From: JBBDXI01 sp040902425
GTDB taxonomy: Bacteria > Planctomycetota > Phycisphaerae > Phycisphaerales > UBA1924
Assembly: GCA_040902425.1 (NCBI GenBank)
Contig: JBBDXI010000033.1
Span: 1-38,121, forward strand
Reading direction: 5' to 3'
Length of the DNA: 38,121 nt
Shown: positions 25,873 through 34,163 of the stretch, one piece after another
Layout of the letters: each line of letters starts with the position of its first letter
Position numbering within the stretch: position 1 is the first letter of the stretch
Program-made: the position numbers and the translations under genes
Notes under the pieces: model-generated
Database searches by the model: none
Told to the model about the DNA's origin: nothing
Seen by the model: only the letters and a program-made list of their open reading frames with translations

Positions 25873-25891
25873 CCGTGAGATGGGTTGCGGT

Positions 25892-28800
25892 CTACGCCGG
25901 CACTTGTTCGGCAGACTCGTTGCGCGTCGTCTGCGGGAGGCTCAGACGCTTCCGAAGGACACGGACAAGCGTCTCTGGATCTAGGTAGTTCGGGGGCACT
26001 CGCCAGTAGACCTCGTGGAGCTTCTCGCCGCTCGGCGGGGGCAGGACGCGGACGGTGTTAGCGGTGCGCTCGCCGGCGGAGAGCCTGGCCGCGATCGCCT
26101 CGGGCTTGTCGGTGCGGAAAAGCACGTCCGCCCCGCGGATGCTGATGGTGCGGACGCCCAGCGCGGCCGCGGCGACGCGGGCCTCGGCGATCTCCAGGAG
26201 GCGTTTCACGAGGGCGGGCGGCTCGCCGTAGGCCTCGGTGAAGTCTGCGGCGACCTTGGCGAGGCCGGCGGCGGAGGTGGCGGTGGCGATGCGGCGGTAG
26301 GCCTCCATGCGGCGCTGGTCGCTGGCGATGTAGGCCCTGGGGATGGTGCCGGTGAGGCCGATGTCGAGGCCCGTGCTGCTGGCGGTGGCGGGCCGCTCCT
26401 CGTGCTTCAGTTCGCGGACGGCCGTATCCAGAAGGCGGCAGTACATCTCGTAACCAACCGCGGCGATGTGGCCGGACTGCTCGGCCCCCAGCAGGTTCCC
26501 GGCGCCGCGGATCTCCAGGTCGCGCATGGCGATCTTGAAGCCGGCACCGAGCATCGAGTACTGCTCGATCGCCTTGAGCCGCTTCTGGGCGACCTCGCGG
26601 ACGGGGCGGTCGGCGGGGAGGAGCATGTAGCAGTAGGCCCGGTGCTTGTAGCGGCCGACGCGGCCGCGGAGCTGGTGGAGGTCGGCGAGGCCGTAGCGGT
26701 CGGCGTCGTCGATGAACATCGTGTTGGCGGTCGGGTTGTCGATCCCGGACTCGATGATCGTGGTGCTCACGAGGATGTCCGCCTCACGGCGCATGAACCT
26801 GAGCATGACCTGCTCCAGCTCGTGCGGGTTCATCTGGCCGTGGCCGACGACGATTCGCGCCTCGGGGGCGAGCTTCTGGATCTCGTCGGCGACGGACGTG
26901 ATGTCGTGGATGCGGTTGTGGACGAAGTAGACCTGGCCCTCGCGGGCCAGCTCGCGGGCGAGGGCCTGGGCGATGCGCCGGGCGTTGTAGGGGATGACCT
27001 CGGTGACGATGGCGCGGCGGTCGAGCGGGGGCGTGGCGAGGCTGGAGATGTCGCGCAGGCCGAGCATGGCCATGTGGAGCGTGCGGGGGATGGGCGTGGC
27101 CGAGAGCGTCAGGACATCGACGGTGAGGCGGAGGCGGAGCAGCCGCTCCTTGTGCTCGACTCCGAAGCGCTGCTCCTCGTCGACCACGACCAGTCCGAGG
27201 TCGGCGAACTTGACATCGGCCGAGAGCAGCCGGTGGGTGCCGATGACGACATCGACGTGGCCCTTACGGAGGGCCGCGAGGACCTGGTTGGCCTCGGCGC
27301 CGGTCTTGAAGCGCGAGAGGCTCTCGATCTTGAAGGGGTAGTCGGCGAAGCGGGCGCGGAAGGTCCGCTCGTGCTGCTCGGCGAGGACGGTGGTGGGCAC
27401 GAGGACGGCCACCTGCTTGCCGAACTCGACCGCCTTGAAGGCCGCGCGTATGGCCAGCTCGGTCTTGCCGAAGCCCACATCGCCGCAGACGAGCCGGTCC
27501 ATGGGCCGGTCGCTCTGCATGTCCTTCTTGATCTCGGCGAGGGCCGCGAGCTGGTCGTCGGTCTCGTCGTAGGGGAACTCGGCCTCGAACTCCTTCTGCC
27601 AGGCGGTGTCGCCGGGGAAGCGGATGCCGGGCATGGACTCGCGGGCGGCGCGGACGCGGAGCATCTCGGCGGCGAGGTCGCGGACGCTCTCGGTCACCCG
27701 CTCCTTCTGGGCCTTCCAGCGCTGGCCGCCGAGGGTGGAGAGCTGCGGCTTGCCCTTGAAGCCGCCGATGTACTTCTGGACCTGGTCGATGCTGAGCGTG
27801 GGGACGTGGAGCTTGGTGCCGCCGGAGAACTCGAGCGTGAGGTATTCCTGGGGCTCGATCTTGCTCTTGTCCTGGGCCGCGTCGCGCAGGCCGCGGGGCA
27901 GCTGCGAGGGGTCGGCGCCGCCGGCGACCTCGCGGTGCCTGGGCGGCTTCATGGCCTTGAGGCCGATGAACCTGGCGATGCCGTGCTCGGCGTGGACGAC
28001 GTAGTCGCCGGGGGCGAAGTCGAGGAAGGTGTCCATCGCCCGCCCGGCGCGGAGGCGCACAGCGCGGCGGCGGGTGTGGTAGCGGTGGAGAAGTTCTGAA
28101 TACGGGATCAGTGACGCAGTGACGGAGTGCCGCAGTGACGCAGTGCCGGAGGAACCAGTCTTCACTGCGTCACTGCGTTTCTGCGTCGCTGCGTCACTGC
28201 TCCGCGTCGCTGCGTCACTGCTCCACGTGAAGCCCCGGTGCAGGTAGCCCAGCTGCGACTCGAGGGTCCTGGCCGCGTCGGGGGCGAACTCGGCGACGAG
28301 TTCCTGGAAGCGCTGGAGCTCGGCGGGGTTCTGGCAGAAGACGACGATGCGCTGCTCATCGCTGAGCGTGCCGAGCTCGCGGATGGCCTCGGCGGCGTCC
28401 TGCGAGAACGAGGGGATGGGCGAGACGGGGAGCTCGATGCGCACGTCGGCCGCGGCGGCGCCGGCGGAGAACTGGTTGATCTCGGCGAGGCCGGGGCAGC
28501 GTTCTTTGAGGAGCCTGAGGACGGCGGGCGGGCCGAAGATGCCGGTCTGGTCGGTGACGCGCTCGTAATAGCCGCGGCCCTGCTCGGTGACCTCCATCGT
28601 CTCGGAGACGATGGCGAGCGTGCCCTTGGGGAGGAGCGCCAGGAAGCTGGCGTCGGTGTCGCGCGGGCGCCCGGCCTCCTCGGCGGCGCAGACGATCTCG
28701 ACCCGCTCCAGGGCGCGCCCGGAGCCCATGGTGTCGGGATCGATCTCGGTGATCCGCTCGACGTCATCGCCGAAGAAGTCGATGCGGATGGGCGTGGAAA

Positions 28801-29452
28801 TGGGGAAGACGGTGGGGCAGCCGTCCCGGCTGCCGGCAGGCAGGACGCCTGCCCCACTGAATGTTCCCCCGGCGGGGAAGACGTCGAGGATGCCGCCGCG
28901 GAGGGCGAAGTCGCCGGGCTCCTCCGCGGCCTCCAGCCGCTTGTAGCCGGCGTCGCCAAGCCAACGCGTGAGCGAGACCGGGTCGAGGCGCTGGCCGCGC
29001 TGGATGGCGATGGAGAGCGCGTCGAGACGGTCTGTGGCGGGGACGGCCTGCATGAGGGCCTGGATGGGGGCGACGACGACGTGGGGGCCGGGGTTTGCGG
29101 CAAGGCCCAGGACGCGGCGGACAGCGCCGAGCCGCTCGGCGAAGAGCTCGACGCTGATGTGCGTCTCGCCGGGGAGGACCTCCAGGCCGGGGAGGCGGGT
29201 CGCGGGCACTCCCGCGGAGGCCAGTTCATCGGCGGCCTCATCCGCGTCGTCCAAGTGGGCCAGGAGGAGCACGAGCGCGCGGCCGGCGTGCGAGGCGATC
29301 GCGCCGGCGACCAGGGCCGTCGATGAACCGGCCGCGCCGGTGGCGACGGCATGCCGGCCGGCGATGAGCGCCTCGGCAAGCCGGGCCACGTGGGGGCTCT
29401 GGCGGATGTGCGGGATCAGGTCCAGCGGGGCCTCTCTGAGCGCAGCGCGCAC
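25892..29452 (-). CDS. mfd: transcription-repair coupling factor Mfd
   Basis: The 1186-residue DNA translocase pushes stalled RNA polymerase off damaged DNA and recruits UvrA. The N-terminal UvrB-like part includes GGILDVFPAGG and IRIDFFGDDVERI. The RNA polymerase interaction domain starts near residue 480 (GDYVVHAEHGIARFIG). The helicase core has GDVGFGKTE (K663), DEEQRFG and LRGRVGR; the C-terminal D7 domain follows (LTGTIPRAYIA). The GTG at 29452 is the best start. Two extra segments are encoded by repeats. Residues about 194-216 come from a palindromic element, and about 409-449 (SSDAATQKRSDAV-like) from an inverted octamer array; both keep the frame. A third insert, after GLKAMK in the interaction domain, lacks repeat character. 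It is probably cotranscribed with the comEA-like gene 74 bp upstream. Confidence 0.95.
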   Translation of the reverse strand: MRAALREAPLDLIPHIRQSPHVARLAEALIAGRHAVATGAAGSSTALVAGAIASHAGRALVLLLAHLDDADEAADELASAGVPATRLPGLEVLPGETHISVELFAERLGAVRRVLGLAANPGPHVVVAPIQALMQAVPATDRLDALSIAIQRGQRLDPVSLTRWLGDAGYKRLEAAEEPGDFALRGGILDVFPAGGTFSGAGVLPAGSRDGCPTVFPISTPIRIDFFGDDVERITEIDPDTMGSGRALERVEIVCAAEEAGRPRDTDASFLALLPKGTLAIVSETMEVTEQGRGYYERVTDQTGIFGPPAVLRLLKERCPGLAEINQFSAGAAAADVRIELPVSPIPSFSQDAAEAIRELGTLSDEQRIVVFCQNPAELQRFQELVAEFAPDAARTLESQLGYLHRGFTWSSDAATRSSDAATQKRSDAVKTGSSGTASLRHSVTASLIPYSELLHRYHTRRRAVRLRAGRAMDTFLDFAPGDYVVHAEHGIARFIGLKAMKPPRHREVAGGADPSQLPRGLRDAAQDKSKIEPQEYLTLEFSGGTKLHVPTLSIDQVQKYIGGFKGKPQLSTLGGQRWKAQKERVTESVRDLAAEMLRVRAARESMPGIRFPGDTAWQKEFEAEFPYDETDDQLAALAEIKKDMQSDRPMDRLVCGDVGFGKTELAIRAAFKAVEFGKQVAVLVPTTVLAEQHERTFRARFADYPFKIESLSRFKTGAEANQVLAALRKGHVDVVIGTHRLLSADVKFADLGLVVVDEEQRFGVEHKERLLRLRLTVDVLTLSATPIPRTLHMAMLGLRDISSLATPPLDRRAIVTEVIPYNARRIAQALARELAREGQVYFVHNRIHDITSVADEIQKLAPEARIVVGHGQMNPHELEQVMLRFMRREADILVSTTIIESGIDNPTANTMFIDDADRYGLADLHQLRGRVGRYKHRAYCYMLLPADRPVREVAQKRLKAIEQYSMLGAGFKIAMRDLEIRGAGNLLGAEQSGHIAAVGYEMYCRLLDTAVRELKHEERPATASSTGLDIGLTGTIPRAYIASDQRRMEAYRRIATATSAAGLAKVAADFTEAYGEPPALVKRLLEIAEARVAAAALGVRTISIRGADVLFRTDKPEAIAARLSAGERTANTVRVLPPPSGEKLHEVYWRVPPNYLDPETLVRVLRKRLSLPQTTRNESAEQVPA
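28109..28228. repeat. inverted octamer repeat inside mfd
   Basis: Five 8-mers of consensus CAGTGACG (28109-28148), a 14-nt loop, then about seven to eight 8-mers CACTGCGT (28163-28228, two units with TCC interruptions) form complementary arms. It is translated in frame as a serine/alanine-rich insert of Mfd. The design is the same as at 1999-2067 and 14165-14254. Confidence 0.85.
28812..28857. repeat. palindromic element, copy C, in frame inside mfd
   Basis: The outer arms GTGGGGCAG/CTGCCCCAC (28812-28820, 28849-28857) enclose two small hairpins, CAGCCG-TCC-CGGCTG and GGCAGGC-AGGAC-GCCTGCC. The right part GGCAGGACGCCTG resembles the element at 367-385. It encodes part of a 20-25 residue insert between DVFPAG and TPIRIDFFG. 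Confidence 0.75.
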
Positions 29453-29526
29453 GCCAGCGCGGCGGGTCCTGCCGGGAGGGCCGCCGTCGCCGAGTTCTTC
29501 TGGCTCGTTCGGATACTAGGGGTCCG

Positions 29527-29991
29527 CTACTCGACCTTCACGAGCGGGCGGAGCCGCTCGAGGGTGCGGGGGCCGATGCCCTTCACATCGTCCAGCTGGT
29601 CGATGCTGGTGAAGGGGCCGTTGGCCTTGCGGTGCTCGATGATGCGGCCGGCAAGGGCGGGGCCGATGCCGGGGAGCAGCTCCAGTTCCGGGCCGGTGGC
29701 GGTGTTGAGGTTGATGGCGTGGGTAAGGGAGGCCGCGCGGGGCCTCGCCGGCTCGATGATGACCGGCTGCTCGATCTCGACGCCGCCCGCTTCGGGTAGG
29801 TCCGTGGCATTGGCGGGCACGCTCGGGGCCGCCCGCGGCTCGGGCGATGGCAGGATCGCGCGGGCGCCGTACGTCGGCGGGCGCTCGCGCCCGGCCAGCG
29901 ACCAGGCCATGCCGGCGAGCGAGGCGCTGCCGAGCACGAGGACGGCGGCCCACTTGGCGGGCCCGGTGGTCCAGTCGCGGGGCGGGGGCAT
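29527..29991 (-). CDS. ComEA-like helix-hairpin-helix membrane protein
   Basis: The protein has 154 residues: one N-terminal membrane helix (AAVLVLGSASLAGMAW), a proline-rich linker, and a ComEA-type DNA-binding helix-hairpin-helix pair. The latter has INLNTATGPELELLPGIGP, RIIEHRKANGPF and LDDVKGIGPRTLERL. Such proteins bind double-stranded DNA outside the cytoplasmic membrane during uptake, although many single-copy relatives have no proven competence role. The ATG at 29991 was taken as the start of the membrane segment; no strong ribosome binding site is visible. It lies between a GH10-like gene (72 bp upstream) and mfd (74 bp downstream) on one strand. No comEC or other uptake gene is in the window. 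Confidence 0.85.
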   Translation of the reverse strand: MPPPRDWTTGPAKWAAVLVLGSASLAGMAWSLAGRERPPTYGARAILPSPEPRAAPSVPANATDLPEAGGVEIEQPVIIEPARPRAASLTHAINLNTATGPELELLPGIGPALAGRIIEHRKANGPFTSIDQLDDVKGIGPRTLERLRPLVKVE

Positions 29992-30063
29992 GGGGGAGCA
30001 GGATACCGGCGCGGGGCGGGGGGCGCAACACCCCGGGCGTGGCATTCAGGATCACGACCTCCG

Positions 30064-31839
30064 TTATCGCCGGACCGCGGCGGGGGCCCGCTGGACGCCG
30101 CGGATGAGGCGGCGGAGCTCGGCCAGGGCGGTCGCGGCGGGCTTGATGGCGCCACCCTCGCCCATGAGGCCGCCGGCGGGCATCTCGCCCTCGGGGGAGT
30201 CGTAGAGGTCCTGCCAGCAGATGCTGTGGACATAAGGCTTTGCAGCGCAGATGGAGAGGGCCTCGCGGACCCAGCGGGCCTGGGTGTCGGCGCTCCAGGG
30301 GGCGCGCCAGTAGCCGGGGTCGGAGGGGGGCTCGGCGCTCCGCGTGGCGCCTGTTTCGCCGCCGTCGGGGGGCTCTGGTGCTTCGACGGAGTTCCGGGGC
30401 GGCGAAGCCGGTGGCACGGCCGGCGGCGCAGCCACAAGTTCGCTCGGGACGCCCGCGGCCGTGATGGCGATGGGCTTGTCGAGCGTGGCGTAGCGGTCGA
30501 GCAGGTCGCTGAGGGCCATGAGGTCGCGGGTGGTCCGGCCCTGGTCGCCGCGGCCCATCTGGAGGCGCAGGCCGAGGGCGTCGATGTTGATCCCGGCCTG
30601 GGGGATCATTTCGGCGTAGAGCTTGGGGGGCATGGCCCGCTTGTTGCCGGCGAGGTACTCGCCCCAGGGCTGGCTGATCTCGATCTGGACCTTGGCCGCG
30701 GGCTGGAGCTTGCGGACCAGCAGGGCGCAGATCCGCGTGAGGTCCATCATGCGCTCGAGGGTGAGCGAGAAGCCCTGGTTGACGTGCAGGCCGGAGCAGA
30801 CGGTCCAGCGGGTGACGGTGCGGCGGTAGCGGGTGACGACGGTCTTGATGTGCTCGTAGACCAGTTCGCGGAGCGTCTCGTAGTCGTGCTCCCAGATATA
30901 GAGCCACTCGGGCACCGCGATCTCGCGGAAGTCGATGAGCGGCCCGCCGACGACGGGGATCTTGGCGGTGCGCACCGCCCACTCGATCCATTTGTCGGTC
31001 TTCGCGAAGGCGTACGTGCCCTCGGTGGGCTCCATGCCGGACCAGCGCATGGGCATGGAGACGAAGTCGCAGGCGACGCTGACGACCTTGGCGAGTGGCT
31101 CGGAGAACTGGGCGGGCTGGACGGCGCACCCGATCATCGGGGGCTGGGGGAGGACGACGCCCACATCGTCGGGGTTCTTCGCGGCCCCCTCGGACATGAC
31201 GCGATCGGACGCGAGGCCGTCGGCCTTGCTGCTGGCCTGCTCGAACAGGGAGCCGTCGAGGCGGCCCTTGAGCTGGCGGTCGGCGTGCAGGAGGGCAAGC
31301 TTCTCGCTGGCCTCGATGGCGAGCGAGAGGGCCCGGCGGGAGGCCCGGTCGGCCTCCAGCATCGAGGCCGGGTCGGGCTTGCCGTTCTCGCGGTGGCACA
31401 TGGCGACGAGGGCGGCCGTGAACTCGGCGCGGGCCTGCTCGAACTGGCGCATGACCGCGTGGTCGGCGGGGAGGTCAAAGAGCTGCCACTCCTCCAGCTT
31501 GTTGAGGACCAGCATGATCCGGTGGCGGGCCAGCTCGAGCGTGAGGAGGTATGGCTCCTCGCGCTCGGGGAGGAGGCTGGTGCGGAGCACGACCTCGCCG
31601 AGCAGGCCCTGGGCGGGCCGCCCGTCGAGGGGGGGCGAGGGGGGCGGGGGGAGTTCCACGGGGAACAGGAGGGCCAGGCCGGCGCTCTCGGTGCCGGCCT
31701 TGGAGCAGCGGATGAAGCCGTCTTCAGCACGGACCTCGCCCGGCACGGGCACCTCGTCGGCGCTCGTGAAGAGGTACGCCCGGCGCAGGGGCCAGCCCTT
31801 GGCCGGGCCGCGCTCGTCGAAGACGGCGAAACTGAGCAT
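30064..31839 (-). CDS. GH10-like (xylanase-fold) protein without catalytic glutamates
   Basis: The protein has 591 residues with no signal peptide. Residues about 260-480 follow the glycoside hydrolase family 10 pattern: MRWSGMEPTEGTYAF, then WAVRTAKIPVVGGPL (usual H-x-LvWH region), VPEWLY, a helix with VVTRYRRTVTRW, and INIDALGLRLQ. At the acid/base site GH10 enzymes have WDVVNE; here it reads WTVCSG (345-350). At the nucleophile site they have TELD; here it is TAAG (460-463). Both catalytic glutamates therefore appear lost, so enzymatic xylan cleavage is unlikely. The N-terminal 250 residues are of unknown type (ELARHRIMLVLNKLEEWQL). GGAGGA lies 9 nt before the ATG at 31839. It diverges from purC. 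Confidence 0.75.
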   Translation of the reverse strand: MLSFAVFDERGPAKGWPLRRAYLFTSADEVPVPGEVRAEDGFIRCSKAGTESAGLALLFPVELPPPPSPPLDGRPAQGLLGEVVLRTSLLPEREEPYLLTLELARHRIMLVLNKLEEWQLFDLPADHAVMRQFEQARAEFTAALVAMCHRENGKPDPASMLEADRASRRALSLAIEASEKLALLHADRQLKGRLDGSLFEQASSKADGLASDRVMSEGAAKNPDDVGVVLPQPPMIGCAVQPAQFSEPLAKVVSVACDFVSMPMRWSGMEPTEGTYAFAKTDKWIEWAVRTAKIPVVGGPLIDFREIAVPEWLYIWEHDYETLRELVYEHIKTVVTRYRRTVTRWTVCSGLHVNQGFSLTLERMMDLTRICALLVRKLQPAAKVQIEISQPWGEYLAGNKRAMPPKLYAEMIPQAGINIDALGLRLQMGRGDQGRTTRDLMALSDLLDRYATLDKPIAITAAGVPSELVAAPPAVPPASPPRNSVEAPEPPDGGETGATRSAEPPSDPGYWRAPWSADTQARWVREALSICAAKPYVHSICWQDLYDSPEGEMPAGGLMGEGGAIKPAATALAELRRLIRGVQRAPAAVRR

Positions 31840-32027
31840 GAAGGCGGGCTTCCTCCGGGTCCCGCCGGGAGACGGGAAGGGTGGCGGCTGGCGCGGGCTC
31901 TCTCGGGCAGATGCTAGCCCGGGGCGGGCACGGGTTGCCGCCGGGGACGGCGGCGAACCCGCGGCACGGGTCGTGTCGGTTGCGCGGGGGGGCCGCGCGG
32001 GGGCGCGTGGGGATGTACGATCCGACC

Positions 32028-33029
32028 ATGGCGACAGTCTCACAGACGGTTACTCCGGGAACGGGCGGGGCTCTTTTCGCGACCGACCTGGCGCTGCCGG
32101 GACGGCGGCAGGGGAAGGTCCGCGACGTGTACGAGCTGCCGGGCGGGGAAGCCGGGGGCGGCGGGCGGCTGCTGATCGTGGCGAGCGACCGGGTGTCGGC
32201 GTTCGACGTGGTGCTCCCGACGCCGATCCCCGGGAAAGGGCGGGTGCTCACCGAGATCTCGACCTCGTGGTTCCGCTTCATCGAGAGCCGGGGGCTGGCG
32301 CGGACGCATGTGCTCTCGACCGACCACCGGGAGGTGCCGGCGGGCGCCTTCCGGGGCCGGACGACCCCGGAGGACCTGCGGGGGCGTTCCACGATCGCGC
32401 GCCGGTGCCGGGTGATCCCGATCGAGTGCGTGGTGCGGGGGTACCTGGAAGGGTCGGGGTGGAAGGACTACCAGCGGACGGGGGCGGTGAGCGGGGTGAG
32501 GCTGCCGCCGGGGCTGCGGCAGTGCGACCGGCTGCCGGAGCCGATCTTCACGCCGGCGACCAAGGCGCCGCAGGGGCAGCACGACGAGAACATCAGCATC
32601 GAGCAGGCCGCGGAGGCGGTGGGCGCGGGGCTGATGGCGTGGCTGAAGGAGCGGTCGCTGGCGGTCTACGCCGCGGCCGCGGAGCACGCGCTGACGCGGG
32701 GGATCATCATCGCGGACACGAAGTTTGAGTGGGGGATGGAGGAAAGGCACGAAGGCACGGAGGCACGGAGGCACGAAGGGGAAGAACCGATCCTGATTGA
32801 CGAGGCGCTGACGCCGGACAGCTCGCGGTTCTGGCCGGCGGCGGGGTACCGGCCGGGGGAGGCGCAGAAGAGCTTCGACAAGCAGTACCTGCGGGAGTAC
32901 CTCGAGCGGCTGGTGGCGGAGGGGCGCTGGAACAAGCAGGCGCCGGGCCCGGCGCTGCCCGCGGAGATCGTGGAGCGGACGCGGGAGAAGTACGAGGAGG
33001 CGCGGACCCTGCTGCTTGGAGCTGGTTGA
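32028..33029 (+). CDS. purC: SAICAR synthase (purine biosynthesis)
   Basis: This 333-residue enzyme joins aspartate to CAIR with ATP in step eight of purine synthesis. Family blocks are present: GKVRDVYEL, LLIVASDRVSAFDVVLPTPI, IECVVRGYLEGSGWKDY, QGQHDENIS, the signature IIADTKFEWG, and ILIDEALTPDSSRFWP. Its length fits the longer (yeast ADE1-like) type. Oddity: right after the signature, residues 240-253 (RHEGTEARRHEGE) are encoded by four 8-bp repeats, and relatives pass directly from the signature to the ILIDE block. The ATG at 32028 was chosen over an ATG at 32013 that lies too close to its G-rich site. It is divergent from the GH10-like gene and convergent with the DUF1573 gene. Confidence 0.95.
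   Translation: MATVSQTVTPGTGGALFATDLALPGRRQGKVRDVYELPGGEAGGGGRLLIVASDRVSAFDVVLPTPIPGKGRVLTEISTSWFRFIESRGLARTHVLSTDHREVPAGAFRGRTTPEDLRGRSTIARRCRVIPIECVVRGYLEGSGWKDYQRTGAVSGVRLPPGLRQCDRLPEPIFTPATKAPQGQHDENISIEQAAEAVGAGLMAWLKERSLAVYAAAAEHALTRGIIIADTKFEWGMEERHEGTEARRHEGEEPILIDEALTPDSSRFWPAAGYRPGEAQKSFDKQYLREYLERLVAEGRWNKQAPGPALPAEIVERTREKYEEARTLLLGAG
32745..32776. repeat. octamer tandem repeat inside purC
   Basis: Four 8-mers AGGCACGR are in direct tandem (units A, G, G, A at the last base), followed by the decayed AGGGGAAG. No inverted arm is present. They encode the RHEGTEARRHEG segment of PurC. Confidence 0.85.
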
Positions 33030-33050
33030 GCGCTGCAGACGGTTGGTCGC

Positions 33051-34163
33051 TTATTTTGCAGAGACGGGCTGGCCGGGCGGGGTCGGTATCCACGCAAGAG
33101 GCACAACGGCCAACTGCCTCCCCGCTTCGTCCTCGATGTTGATGTACGCTCCCCCGCTCGCGGGCGCCTTGAGCGCGTCCACGCTGACGAGGAGCTGGAG
33201 CTCGGTCGTCCCCTCGCCAGCGGGAGCCAAGCGGGCAGAGATCCAGTTCGAATCAACGGTGACTCGGGCGGGCTTGGGGGCGTCCGGCATGCCCGGCCGA
33301 TGACGGAGCGTTAGTGTGAACCGCGTCGCCGGATTGGTGCCTGACGCGATTATGCCCGGCGGCGCCGCCTCGAGCGGCGGCCGCACGATCATGGTCACCG
33401 CCAGGGAGACCCGAGGCCGCGTTGCGCTCGCCACATCGAACTCCACCCTCGATTGCCGAACCCCGGCCGATGCTGGACGGGCGCGGAAGTGGAGCCGCAC
33501 CACGTTGGGGTTTTCAGTGTTCTCAACGCCGGCGGCCTCTATGTCGTTGCTGGTGGCCCGAAGTCCCGTAGGGGGCCGGTCCCTGATCGCCGGGCCGTTC
33601 ACATAAACAAAGAAATCGCGGGGCTCGGCGGCGGTGCAATGGATTAGGATGTGCCTGTCAGGGAACAGCATAAACTCAAGGTCGGGCGTGTAACGAAAGC
33701 CCAGCGGGAATCGGCACAGCGACTTGGCCGCATCGCTCCCGATTCGAGTAACCACAATCTCGGCGAAGTGGATTTGCTCTCCTCCAAGGGCGGCGGCGGT
33801 TGTCGAGAGAGTAAGTTCGGTGCTTTCTTCGGGACCCAGTTCGCCCTGTTTGAACTCTGTGGCAACGCAGCCGCAGGATTTTCTTGCTACTGAGAGGCTG
33901 ACCCGGCCGCCGGTCGCGTTCAACAGAGTGAAGCTGCGTGCTACCAGCGTCCCCACCCGTGCAGCCCCGCACTGTTCCGGGGATTCGCTCACGACTTTGA
34001 TGCACGGTTCAGTGGGTTCCGGTGGCTCCTGGCTCTGAGCTACTTGAACAGCCCACGCGTGCGAGCCCCACACGAGCAGAGCGACCAGCGCGATCGCCCA
34101 GCGTCCGGCCCGGGGCATTGTCGATTCACTAATATCGTTCGACGGGGACTCGGTGAGAGCCAT
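33051..34163 (-). CDS. secreted DUF1573-like protein
   Basis: The protein has 370 residues with an N-terminal signal (RAGRWAIALVALLVWGSHAWA). Residues about 75-125 match DUF1573: a beta sandwich with LLNATGGRVSLSVARKSCGC and LGPEESTELTL, where the SCGC pair is the family hallmark. Two further Ig-like stretches follow (RVSLAVTMIVRPPL and PARVTVDSNWISARL). DUF1573 domains occur in exported proteins of Bacteroidetes and Planctomycetota; no activity is known. The ATG at 34163 has GGAGG 7 nt upstream and overlaps the preceding gene by 35 nt. An ATG at 34118, just after that gene's stop, would give a tidier signal peptide but has no ribosome binding site. It is third in a three-gene operon. Confidence 0.8.
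   Translation of the reverse strand: MALTESPSNDISESTMPRAGRWAIALVALLVWGSHAWAVQVAQSQEPPEPTEPCIKVVSESPEQCGAARVGTLVARSFTLLNATGGRVSLSVARKSCGCVATEFKQGELGPEESTELTLSTTAAALGGEQIHFAEIVVTRIGSDAAKSLCRFPLGFRYTPDLEFMLFPDRHILIHCTAAEPRDFFVYVNGPAIRDRPPTGLRATSNDIEAAGVENTENPNVVRLHFRARPASAGVRQSRVEFDVASATRPRVSLAVTMIVRPPLEAAPPGIIASGTNPATRFTLTLRHRPGMPDAPKPARVTVDSNWISARLAPAGEGTTELQLLVSVDALKAPASGGAYINIEDEAGRQLAVVPLAWIPTPPGQPVSAK

Noticed and set aside
26015..28099. A long plus-strand frame inside mfd
   Set aside because: Gly/Ala/Glu-rich antisense of conserved helicase motifs; no start signal or family.
28109..28228. Possible CRISPR array
   Set aside because: The units are 8 bp and directly adjacent, with no spacers, and are inverted across a loop; no cas genes are present.
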